Below, one piece after another: positions 1 to 7,547 of a stretch of 64,000 bases of DNA (position 1 is the stretch's first letter; each line of letters opens with the position of its first letter). The position numbers were made by a program, and so were the translations under genes. The notes beneath the pieces were generated by a model that saw nothing but the letters and a program-made list of their open reading frames with translations, had not been told where the DNA came from and did no database searches. This stretch comes from Phycisphaerae bacterium (GTDB lineage Bacteria > Planctomycetota > Phycisphaerae > Phycisphaerales > Phycisphaeraceae), in assembly GCA_030432595.1 (NCBI GenBank), contig JAUIGU010000001.1, forward strand, positions 394,720 through 458,719, in the 5' to 3' direction.

Positions 1-251
1 GCGGCGCCGTCGGCGGCGCGTTGGATGCGTGATCCGTAGAGGTGCGGGAGCTTGAGTTCGTGGAGCTTGGCAATGCCGAAGAAGTCGGCCTGGCGGTGGG
101 CGTGCTCGAAGCGGGGCTGGTCGGCGTCGCGGCCATCGTGGACGTAGAGCAGCGCGGGCTTGCGGTCGTGGGCGGCGCGATGGCCGGCCAGCGCGACGAG
201 CGACCGCAGGCCGCCGGCGTTGAGGATGAGGGTGTCGGCGGGGGCGGGCAT
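1..251 (-). CDS. Partial PP-loop (7-cyano-7-deazaguanine synthase-like) protein
   Basis: Read on the minus strand from ATG at 251, running off the left edge. The first residues give MPAPADTLILNAGGLRSLVA, a strand followed by a PP-loop-like turn (NAGGLRS, compare SGGxDS of ATP pyrophosphatases such as QueC), then ALLYVHDGRDAD, like the second strand of that fold. Planctomycetes often carry QueC-like proteins with a degenerate GGLRS loop; that is family knowledge. QueC makes the preQ0 precursor of queuosine, but the altered loop means this activity is not certain. Only about 83 N-terminal residues are visible. It is divergent from the amidotransferase gene, 59 bases away, so a shared promoter region is likely. 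The plus-strand frames over this stretch are low-complexity shadows. Confidence 0.5.
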   Translation of the reverse strand, partial: MPAPADTLILNAGGLRSLVALAGHRAAHDRKPALLYVHDGRDADQPRFEHAHRQADFFGIAKLHELKLPHLYGSRIQRAADGA

Positions 252-310
252 GGAGTGGGTATCGGCCGGGGGCGGCGTCGCAGGCCAGAAGGCGGCGTTA
301 CACTCCCGCC

Positions 311-1081
311 ATGGCGCTGATCGTTTTCCAACACCACCGTCTCGAGGTGCCCGGCCGGCTGGGTCACATCTTTCAGGAACTCGGCCATCGGCTGAAGGTG
401 GTCGAGTTGTTCGAGGGCGAGGCGGTGCCGAATGACCTGGACGGGGTGGACGGCGTGATCTCGCTGGGCGGGCCGCAGGACACGGACGAGGTGAACCGGC
501 ACGAGTGGATGCAGCCGGAGATCGACTACCTGAAGGCGGCGCACGACGCGGGGCTGCCGGTGCTGGGCGTGTGCCTGGGGGCGCAGCTGCTGGCGGTGGC
601 GTTGGGCGGCGAGGTGTCGCGGATGGAGAAGCCCGAGTGCGGGTTCTCGCCGGTGACGTCGTCGTTTTTCGGGAGCACGGACTCGCTGCTGCTGGGCGTG
701 CCGTGGAAGTCGCCGCAGTTCCACCTGCACGGTTGCGAAATCAGCAAGGCCCCGCCGGGCGGGACGCCGATCCCGTTGCAGTCGTCGGCGGCGTGCAAGT
801 GCCAGGCGTTCAAGGTCGGGCTGCGGACGTACGGCCTCCAGTACCACTTCGAGTGGACACGCTCGACGCTGGTCGACTGCCTGGACGCCAACGCGGACTG
901 GCTTGCCCGCAACGAGATCGACCTCGCGGCGTTGAAAGCACAATTCGACGCGCATTACGACCTACACCGGCACCTGGGCGACCGGCTGTGTCGGAACTTT
1001 GCAAAGCTTCTGTTTCCATTGGAGAAGCGGTTAGCGCCGGTAGGGACGCCGGAGAAGGTGCGGAACTTCCGGTCGGGTTAA
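311..1081 (+). CDS. Class I glutamine amidotransferase (GMP-synthase-like)
   Basis: A 256-residue stand-alone GATase1-fold protein. Members hydrolyse glutamine or related gamma-glutamyl compounds. The nucleophile elbow is GVCLGAQ with Cys88, after a typical ISLGGPQD strand near residues 50-57. The His and Glu of the triad fit YHFEW near residue 180, a variant of the usual HPE. The partner or substrate is not evident, since no synthetase domain is fused and no obvious partner gene lies next to it. Start: ATG at 311, where the protein begins directly with the first beta strand (ALIVFQ). No signal peptide. Family confident, specificity unknown. Confidence 0.8.
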   Translation: MALIVFQHHRLEVPGRLGHIFQELGHRLKVVELFEGEAVPNDLDGVDGVISLGGPQDTDEVNRHEWMQPEIDYLKAAHDAGLPVLGVCLGAQLLAVALGGEVSRMEKPECGFSPVTSSFFGSTDSLLLGVPWKSPQFHLHGCEISKAPPGGTPIPLQSSAACKCQAFKVGLRTYGLQYHFEWTRSTLVDCLDANADWLARNEIDLAALKAQFDAHYDLHRHLGDRLCRNFAKLLFPLEKRLAPVGTPEKVRNFRSG

Positions 1082-1161
1082 CGGCAGAACGATGACGCGG
1101 CCCTGCGACGCCACGCGTTTGGCTCGCTCTGTTCGCCACCGCGTTCCCCCAGGGCTTAGGC

Positions 1162-1737
1162 ATGGATGAAGGCACCCCTCCGCCGCCGGGCGAGCCGGTC
1201 AAACCGAAGTCCTCGGACAAGAGCGCGAAGAGCACGCTGCGTTCGGCGGCGCCGACAGAGACGCTGCGTCGGCTGAACGGTTACCTGCACCGGGTGACGC
1301 CGATCGTGGATGAAGGGGGAAAGCTGCTGCACTGGGCGGTGCAACCGGTGATGGTGGAGTTCAAGCCGCGCGACCTCGCGCAGATCGTGGTGGGCTCAAC
1401 GATCCTGGGGACGCCGCTGGTGCTGACCGACGAGGCGATGGCGGCGGCGGACAACCTCGAGTCGAGCCGCATCATCGCGATCGCGGCGGTGTCGGTGCTG
1501 TTCATCACGGCGTTCGTGTTCTTCAACTTCTATCGGCGGATGATCCGGGGGCACGTCGGGCAGTTCGTGCTGCGGGTGGCCGTGACCTACGGCGTGTCGC
1601 TGCTGAGCGTGGCCGGGCTGCTGTGGCTGTTCGGCCGGGCACCGTTCGAGGACAACCTGGAGCTGGTGCTGCGGCGCACGGTCGTGGTCGGGTTCCCGGC
1701 GGCGATGTTCGCGACGGTGGCGGACGCGATCAAGTGA
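1162..1737 (+). CDS. Small integral membrane protein, DUF2391/TIGR02587-like
   Basis: A 191-residue protein with a polar N-terminal tail (residues 1-70, rich in K, S and P), then the family-like stretch EFKPRDLAQIVVGSTILGTP and about four hydrophobic segments between residues 75 and 190. The FKPRDLxQxxxG start of the first membrane segment resembles the DUF2391 family of putative integral membrane proteins, whose function is not known to me. It ends 22 bases before the DNA glycosylase gene on the same strand, so the two may be co-transcribed. No catalytic motif is visible. Confidence 0.6.
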   Translation: MDEGTPPPPGEPVKPKSSDKSAKSTLRSAAPTETLRRLNGYLHRVTPIVDEGGKLLHWAVQPVMVEFKPRDLAQIVVGSTILGTPLVLTDEAMAAADNLESSRIIAIAAVSVLFITAFVFFNFYRRMIRGHVGQFVLRVAVTYGVSLLSVAGLLWLFGRAPFEDNLELVLRRTVVVGFPAAMFATVADAIK

Positions 1738-1759
1738 CGCGGCGCTTACCATCGGGGGT

Positions 1760-2722
1760 ATGTCCCACGCCGGTTCGACGTTGACGCTGCCCGTGCCGCG
1801 CGGGTTCGACTTGAAGAAGGCGGTGTGCAGCTACGGGTACTTTTTGCTTGCGCCGAACCACTGGGACGTGAAACGGCGGGTGCTGTACCGGCCGGTGCGG
1901 ACGTCGCGCGGCGGGCTGGTGCGGTGCGTGGTCCGGCAGAACAAAACCGGGTCGGCGTTGAAGTTGTTGTGCAACCGCGCGGTGCCGCGCGGAGAGCAGG
2001 CGTTCGTGAAAGCTCAGGTGTCGCGGATGTTGCGGCTGGACGAAGACCAGCGGGCGTGGTTTTCGGCGTGTCCGGAAGCGAAGAAGCGCGGGTTCGGGCC
2101 GATGTTCCGGTCGCCGACGCTGTTCGAGGACATTGTGAAGACGATCACGTCGTGCAACGTGACGTGGCGTAACACGACGACGATGAACCGGATGATGGTG
2201 GAGCGCGTGGGTCACGGCGGGTTCCCAACGCCGCGGCAGCTCGCGGACTTCGGGGCGGACAACCTCAAAGCGCAGTGCAAAGTCGGGTACCGGGCCGAGC
2301 GGATCGTGCGGCTGGCGCGGGACGTGTTGGACGGGGCGTTGGACCTGGCATGGTTCGAGGCGCCGCAACGCGAGAGCGACGCGTTGTTCGACGCGTTGAA
2401 GGCGATCCACGGCCTGGGGCCATACGCGGCGGGGAACCTGTGTCATCTGCTGGGCGTGTACGACCGGCTGGCGATCGACACGGAGACGTACCGGCACTTC
2501 TGCCACCACTACGGCGTGAAGCGTCCCAAGACGGCGGCGGGGCTCACGAAGCTGGACCGCAAGATCGAGCGGCACTACGCGGCGCTGTCGCCGTTTCAGT
2601 TCAAGGCGTACTGGTTCGAGCTGTGGTGCGACTACGAGTCGCGGTACGGCCGGGCGTGGACGTGGGACCGGGAGACGACCGGACAGAACTTCACGGCCGC
2701 GGTGCTGAGCGGCGAGGTGTAA
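1760..2722 (+). CDS. HhH-GPD superfamily DNA glycosylase
   Basis: A 320-residue base-excision-repair glycosylase of the AlkA/OGG type. The N-terminal part (1-110) resembles the OGG/AlkA N-domain. FRSPTLFEDIVKTITS begins the catalytic helical domain, the helix-hairpin-helix is at IHGLGPYAAGNL (about 217-228), and the conserved catalytic Asp is Asp240 in LAIDTET. The position that in OGG1-type bifunctional lyases is Lys is Tyr in the hairpin (GLGPYAAG), so a monofunctional, AlkA-like glycosylase is more likely (inference). Substrate cannot be read from sequence. Start ATG at 1760. It likely forms a short transcription unit with the membrane protein upstream. Confidence 0.8.
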   Translation: MSHAGSTLTLPVPRGFDLKKAVCSYGYFLLAPNHWDVKRRVLYRPVRTSRGGLVRCVVRQNKTGSALKLLCNRAVPRGEQAFVKAQVSRMLRLDEDQRAWFSACPEAKKRGFGPMFRSPTLFEDIVKTITSCNVTWRNTTTMNRMMVERVGHGGFPTPRQLADFGADNLKAQCKVGYRAERIVRLARDVLDGALDLAWFEAPQRESDALFDALKAIHGLGPYAAGNLCHLLGVYDRLAIDTETYRHFCHHYGVKRPKTAAGLTKLDRKIERHYAALSPFQFKAYWFELWCDYESRYGRAWTWDRETTGQNFTAAVLSGEV

Positions 2723-2818
2723 CGGGCGGTTTGCAGGGTGGTTTGGTGGGTGGTTTTTCGCGGTTTTGGGATCGGCGGGCTGGTATCATCCCCGCGTCTG
2801 CGGTTTTGAGATTGCTGC

Positions 2819-5041
2819 ATGTCTGACGCCACGTCCCACAAGCTTGAGAAGACCCTCGGGCTGTTCGATGTTTACGCGATTACGACGGCGGGTTTTTTCA
2901 GCGCGGGGTTTTTCGTGCTGCCGGCGTTGGCGTTCGAGGTGGGCGGGCCGGCGGCGATCTTTGCGTACCCGATCGCGGCGCTGCTGATGGTGCCGTCGAT
3001 GTTGTGCCTGGCGGAGTTGACGACGGCGTTGCCGCGTGCGGGCGGGCCGTACTTTTTTCTGGACCGCTCCCTGGGGCCGGCGGTGGGGACGGTCGGCGGG
3101 ATCGGGACGTGGCTGGCGCTGGTGCTCAAGTCGTGCTTCGCGTTCATCGGGCTGGGGGCGTACCTGGCGGTGATGCCTTACGTGGGCGACTGGCTGCCGA
3201 CGGACCCGGCGGCGAAGGCGTGGGTGATCAAGGGGCTGGCGGTCGGGCTGACCATTGCGTTCGCGGCGCTCAACATCGCCGGCGCGAAAGAGACGACCAA
3301 GCTGCAGAACTACATGGTGATCGGGCTGGCGATCGTGCTGGGGCTGTTCATCGCGAACGGCGCGGTGTTTCTGCTGGGGGCGGACGGCGGGCCGTTGATT
3401 GCGGATCACTACGACCACTGGCTCAACGAAGAAGAAGGGCTGATGGGCGAGGTCGCGGCGGTGGGCCTGGTGTTCTTCACGTCGATCGGGATCATCAAGC
3501 TCGCGTCGGTGTCGGAAGAGGTGGCCAGCCCGGCACGGACGATCCCGCTGGCGATCGGGCTGTCGGTGGCGACGGCGACGGTGATCAACACCGCGGGCGT
3601 GTTCATCATGATCGCGGTGGTCGCCCCCGAGCGGCTGGCGGACAGCTACACGCCGGCGTACGACGCGGCGGAACGGTTCTTCACCTGGGTGCCCGCACCG
3701 CTGGGCCTGATCCTGGTGGGGCTGGCCGCGGTGGCGGCGTTCGCGGGGTCGGGCAACGCGGGCATCCTCGGCGCCTCACGCTACCCGCTGGCGATGAGCC
3801 GGGACGGCCTGATCGGCCGGTGGTTCGGGAAAGTGAGCAACAGCGGCACGCCGGCGGCGGCGATCGTTGCGACGGCCGCGGTGATGATCTTTTTCATCGT
3901 GTGTTTCGACGCCAAGAGCGTCGCCAAGCTCGCGTCGGCGTTCGTGCTGCTGGTGTTCGCGCTGATGAGTTTGGCCGTGATCGTGATGCGCGAGAGCAAG
4001 ATCGAGAGCTACGACCCGCAGTTCCGCACGCCGCTTTACCCGTGGGTGCCGCTGACGGGGATCGTGATCTCCGTGTACCTGATCACCGAAATGGGGCTGC
4101 TGTCGCTGCTGTTCTCGCTGGGCGTGATCGTGTGCGCGACGCTGTGGTACGTCTACTACGGTCGGCCGCGCAACGAACGGCACGGCGCGCTGTTCCACTG
4201 GTTCGCGCTGCTGGGCCGGTATCAGCACGACGAGCTCAACGACGAGTTCCGCCGGATCATGGTGGAGAAGGGCGCCCAGCCCGACGACCCGTTCGACGAC
4301 GTTGTGATGCGGTCCCACGTGATCGACGCGGCCGAGGGCGTGTCGTACCACGGCCTGATCGCGCTGGCGTCCGAGGTGTTGGCGGAGCGCCTGCCGCGCA
4401 CGGCGGAGTTCATCACGGAAAAGTTTGTCGAGTCGGGCCGGTTCGGCTTCGCGCCCATCGCCCACGGCGCGGCGCTGCCGCACTTCCGCTCCGGCGACAT
4501 CGACAAACCGGCGATGGTGATGGTCCGCACCAAGTCCGGCGTCAACGCGGCGCTGACCGAGGGCGAACAGCAGGCGGCCGGCGATCAGAAGGTGCACGCG
4601 CTGTTCCTGCTGGTGTCGCCCGAGTCCGACCCGGGCGTGCACCTGCGCATCCTCGCGCACCTGGCGGGGCAACTGGAGAAGAAGGACTTTTTGCCCGCGT
4701 GGTGTCACGCCGGCGACGAGCAGGAGCTGAAAGAGATCCTGCTGCGGGACGACCGGCACTTCTCGCTGCTCGTCGAGCCGGCGGGGCCGAGTTCCGAGCT
4801 CATCGGCACACGGCTGCAGGACATGAGGCTGCCCGAGGAGACCCTGGTGGCGATGGTCCGCCGGCGCGGAAAGGTTTTCATCCCGCGCGGCCAGACGATG
4901 CTGCGCGTCGATGACCGGCTGACCATCATGGGCGACCCGAAGAACATCACGAAGGTCCGCGAGCGGTTCGGCATCCTGCCGTTTCACCGAGTTCCATCAG
5001 AGGCCTCCGCCACGGGTATGATCTCGCCGCCCGCGACGTGA
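2819..5041 (+). CDS. APC-family permease fused to PTS EIIA-like and TrkA-C/RCK-C domains (copy 1)
   Basis: A 740-residue inner-membrane transporter of the amino acid-polyamine-organocation superfamily. Residues 1 to about 445 hold 12 or so membrane segments, starting with the typical LGLFDVYAITTAGFFSAGFF. After a linker (WFALLGRYQHDELNDEFR) comes a domain like PTS EIIA of the fructose/mannitol type (about 490-640), keeping the phospho-acceptor position as His555 in ALPHFRS. Residues about 660-725 (LPEETLVAMVRRRGKVFIPR, then DRLTIMGDP) match the TrkA-C/RCK-C ligand-binding domain. The carried solute is unknown, probably an amino acid. The EIIA and RCK parts suggest gating by phosphorylation or a nucleotide (inference). 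The next gene is a paralogue only 22 bases downstream. Confidence 0.85.
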   Translation: MSDATSHKLEKTLGLFDVYAITTAGFFSAGFFVLPALAFEVGGPAAIFAYPIAALLMVPSMLCLAELTTALPRAGGPYFFLDRSLGPAVGTVGGIGTWLALVLKSCFAFIGLGAYLAVMPYVGDWLPTDPAAKAWVIKGLAVGLTIAFAALNIAGAKETTKLQNYMVIGLAIVLGLFIANGAVFLLGADGGPLIADHYDHWLNEEEGLMGEVAAVGLVFFTSIGIIKLASVSEEVASPARTIPLAIGLSVATATVINTAGVFIMIAVVAPERLADSYTPAYDAAERFFTWVPAPLGLILVGLAAVAAFAGSGNAGILGASRYPLAMSRDGLIGRWFGKVSNSGTPAAAIVATAAVMIFFIVCFDAKSVAKLASAFVLLVFALMSLAVIVMRESKIESYDPQFRTPLYPWVPLTGIVISVYLITEMGLLSLLFSLGVIVCATLWYVYYGRPRNERHGALFHWFALLGRYQHDELNDEFRRIMVEKGAQPDDPFDDVVMRSHVIDAAEGVSYHGLIALASEVLAERLPRTAEFITEKFVESGRFGFAPIAHGAALPHFRSGDIDKPAMVMVRTKSGVNAALTEGEQQAAGDQKVHALFLLVSPESDPGVHLRILAHLAGQLEKKDFLPAWCHAGDEQELKEILLRDDRHFSLLVEPAGPSSELIGTRLQDMRLPEETLVAMVRRRGKVFIPRGQTMLRVDDRLTIMGDPKNITKVRERFGILPFHRVPSEASATGMISPPAT

Positions 5042-5063
5042 GGTGGCGTGACCCCGGTACCCG

Positions 5064-7274
5064 ATGGCCGAAGCCAAACCCAAAAAACTCGACAAGACGC
5101 TGGGCCTGTGGGACGTCTACGCGATCAGCACGGGCGCGATGTTCAGTTCGGGGTTCTTTCTGCTGCCGGGCCTGGCGACGGCGCAGGCGGGCCCGAGCAC
5201 GGTGCTGGCGTACCTGATCTCGGGCTTCCTCATGATCCCGGCGATGTTCTGCATGGCCGAGCTGGCCACCGCCCTGCCGCGCGCCGGCGGGACCTACTTC
5301 TACCTGGACCGCAGCATGGGCCCGGCGGTGGGCACGATCGGCGGGCTGGGGTCCTGGCTGGCGCTCGTGCTCAAGTCGGGCTTCGCGCTGCTGGGCATGG
5401 GTGCGTACCTGGCCATCACGCCCGGCATCAAGGACTGGCTCCCCGACAACCCCGACCAGCAGCTCTGGGTCATCAAGGGGCTGGCCGTCGCCCTCACCGT
5501 CGTCTTCGCCGCGGTCAACATCCTCGGCGCCAAGGAGAGCACCCGGCTGCAGGGCCTGCTCGTGCTGGCGCTCTTGAGCGTGCTGTCGTTCTTCGTGGTT
5601 CAGGGCGTCTGGTACGTGTTCTTCAAGATGCCCGAGGGCGAGCTGACCGAGCAGTACACCCCGTTCCTGCACCAGGAAAACGGGCTGAGCGGCATCGTTA
5701 CGACCATCGGCCTGGTGTTCGTGTCCTACGCGGGCCTGACCAAAGTCGCGTCGGTCAGCGAAGAGGTCAAACGCCCCGACCGCAACCTGCCGCTGGGCAT
5801 GTTTCTGTCGCTGCTGACCGCGACGTCGATCTACGTCATCGGCGTGGCGATCATGATCGCCACCGTCGATAAGGAGAACCTGCGTTCCGACTACACGCCC
5901 GTCGCCACCGCGGCCGAGCGGTTCTTCGGCTGGCTGCCCGAGCCGATCGGGCTGATCCTGGTCGTGGTCGCGGCGCTCGCCGCCTTCGCCTCGACGGGCA
6001 ACGCCGGCATCCTCGCCGCCAGCCGGTACCCGCTGGCCATGTCGCGCGACAAGCTCGTGAGCAAGAAGTTCGGGCACATCGGCAAGTTCGGCACGCCGAC
6101 CGTCGCGATCCTCGCCACCTCGGCGCTGATGATCGTCTTCATCCTCGCGCTCTCGGCCGAGGGCGTCGCCAAGCTCGCGTCGTCGTTCAACCTGCTGGTC
6201 TTCGCACTGCTGGGGCTGGCGGTGATCGTCATGCGCGAAAGCAAGATCCAGAGCTACGACCCCGGCTTCCGCTGCCCGCTGTACCCCTGGCTCCCGCTGG
6301 CGGGCACCGTGATCAGCCTCGCCCTGATCGCGCAGTTGGGGCTGATGTCGATCCTGTTCTCGATCGGCGTCATCCTGCTGTCGGGCATGTGGTACGTGTA
6401 CTACGGCCGGCCGCGCACCGTGCGCCACGGCGCGCTGTTCCACTGGTTCGCGATCCTCGGCAAGTACCAGCACGACGAGCTCGACGACGAGTTCCGCCAG
6501 ATCATGGTGGAAAAAGGCGCCCGCGCCGACGACCCGTTTGACGACGTCGTCATGCGCGCCGTCGTGATCGACAACCCGGACCCCACCGGGTACCACGCGC
6601 TGATCGGCGAGGCGTCCGAGATGCTGAGCAAACGCCTGCCCCAGACCGCCGAGTTCATCAGCGAGAAGTTCATCGAGTCGGGCCGGTTCGGGTTCGCGCC
6701 GATCTCGCACGGCGTCGTCCTCCCGCACTTCCGTTCGACCGACGTCGAACGCCCCGAGCTCGTGCTGGTCCGCACCCGGCAGGGCGTGCAGGCCGCGCTC
6801 ACCGAGCAGGAGCGCGAGGCCGCGGGCGGCCAACAGGTCCACGCGATCTTCCTGCTCGTCTCGCCCGAGGACGCCCCCGGCGTCCACCTGCGCATCCTCG
6901 CCCACCTCGCCGGGCGGATCGATCAGGACGACTTCATGGACGCCTGGCTGGGCGCGAACAACGAGCAGGCGCTCAAGGAGATCCTGCTGCGGGACGAGCG
7001 CTTCCTCTCGCTGCCGGTCGAGGCGGCCGGGCCCAGCGCGGAGTTGCTGGACAAGAAGCTCAGCGAGATCAAGCTGCCCGAGGACACGCTGGTGGCGATG
7101 ATCCGCCGGCGCGGCCGGGTGTTCATCCCGCGCGGCGGCACGATCCTCCGGCTGGACGACCGGCTCACGCTGGTCGGCGACCCCAAGAGCATCACGCAGA
7201 TCAAGAAGCGCTACCGCGGCGAGAACGAGGCAGACGAGGCAGACAACGCAGAGGAAGGCGCGGAGACGGCTTAG
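5064..7274 (+). CDS. APC-family permease fused to PTS EIIA-like and TrkA-C/RCK-C domains (copy 2)
   Basis: A 736-residue paralogue of the preceding gene with the same domain order. The EIIA His is at the identical position (His555, VVLPHFRS), and the RCK-C segment reads LPEDTLVAMIRRRGRVFIPR. Start ATG at 5064; the protein opens MAEAKPKKLDKTLGLWDVYA, colinear with copy 1. It differs mainly in membrane loops, which suggests a different substrate or a heteromeric partner (inference). The C-terminal tail after about residue 720 is an acidic low-complexity run (Glu, Asp, Ala, Asn) absent from copy 1. It is encoded by repeated GAGGCAGAC-like DNA and may be a recent repeat expansion. Tandem duplication followed by divergence is the simplest history. 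Confidence 0.85.
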   Translation: MAEAKPKKLDKTLGLWDVYAISTGAMFSSGFFLLPGLATAQAGPSTVLAYLISGFLMIPAMFCMAELATALPRAGGTYFYLDRSMGPAVGTIGGLGSWLALVLKSGFALLGMGAYLAITPGIKDWLPDNPDQQLWVIKGLAVALTVVFAAVNILGAKESTRLQGLLVLALLSVLSFFVVQGVWYVFFKMPEGELTEQYTPFLHQENGLSGIVTTIGLVFVSYAGLTKVASVSEEVKRPDRNLPLGMFLSLLTATSIYVIGVAIMIATVDKENLRSDYTPVATAAERFFGWLPEPIGLILVVVAALAAFASTGNAGILAASRYPLAMSRDKLVSKKFGHIGKFGTPTVAILATSALMIVFILALSAEGVAKLASSFNLLVFALLGLAVIVMRESKIQSYDPGFRCPLYPWLPLAGTVISLALIAQLGLMSILFSIGVILLSGMWYVYYGRPRTVRHGALFHWFAILGKYQHDELDDEFRQIMVEKGARADDPFDDVVMRAVVIDNPDPTGYHALIGEASEMLSKRLPQTAEFISEKFIESGRFGFAPISHGVVLPHFRSTDVERPELVLVRTRQGVQAALTEQEREAAGGQQVHAIFLLVSPEDAPGVHLRILAHLAGRIDQDDFMDAWLGANNEQALKEILLRDERFLSLPVEAAGPSAELLDKKLSEIKLPEDTLVAMIRRRGRVFIPRGGTILRLDDRLTLVGDPKSITQIKKRYRGENEADEADNAEEGAETA

Positions 7275-7303
7275 AGCGACCGGAATCCATTCGTTGCGGG
7301 TGC

Positions 7304-7382
7304 CACGGTCGCTTGCGACCGTGCATATGAACATGTGGCCAGGATGAGAGCGGTGGCAAGAACACGGTCGCAAGCGACCGTG
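7304..7382. repeat. Pair of palindromes in inverted orientation
   Basis: Two copies of a 20-base palindrome with arms CACGGTCGC and GCGACCGTG lie at 7304-7323 (spacer TT) and 7363-7382 (spacer AA). Each is a hairpin by itself, and the two are reverse complements of each other, so the 79-base unit could also fold as one large cruciform. They sit in the gap after the second permease gene. Neither is followed by a T run on the plus strand, so a simple terminator role is not supported. They resemble REP/BIME-type intergenic repeats; mobility is an inference. The rest of the 7275-7547 gap holds only the minus-strand terminator. Confidence 0.7.
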
Positions 7383-7467
7383 GGACCCAACCCGCTACGT
7401 TTGAAATCCGCACGCTCGAAGCGCGTTGGCGGGTGGAGCGGGACCACCCGGCGGCAGGACAATAAAA

Positions 7468-7495
7468 GACCCGACGCCGTTTCCGACGCCGGGTC
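7468..7495 (-). terminator. Rho-independent terminator of the PEP-CTERM gene
   Basis: On the minus strand a 12-bp stem (GACCCGGCGTCG paired with CGGCGTCGGGTC) closes a GAAA tetraloop and is followed by TTTTATT. Two of the twelve pairs are G-U wobbles, so the hairpin is complete only in minus-strand RNA; on the plus strand the same positions are A-C mismatches. It lies about 50 bases beyond the stop codon of the gene ending at 7548. Confidence 0.8.
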
Positions 7496-7547
7496 TCTTC
7501 TCGTTCACGGGTTGTCGCCGCGGAAACCGCGGCACGGTGGCACCGAC

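Noticed and set aside
3004..4914. 636-residue plus-strand frame inside the first permease
   Set aside because: Frame-shifted shadow rich in Arg and Gly; the permease frame has membrane segments and conserved domains.
4947..7373. 808-residue minus-strand open frame opposite the second permease
   Set aside because: It is rich in Arg, Asp, Gln and Val repeats with no domain sense, and is the mirror of a well-supported permease; high third-position G+C keeps the antisense frame open.
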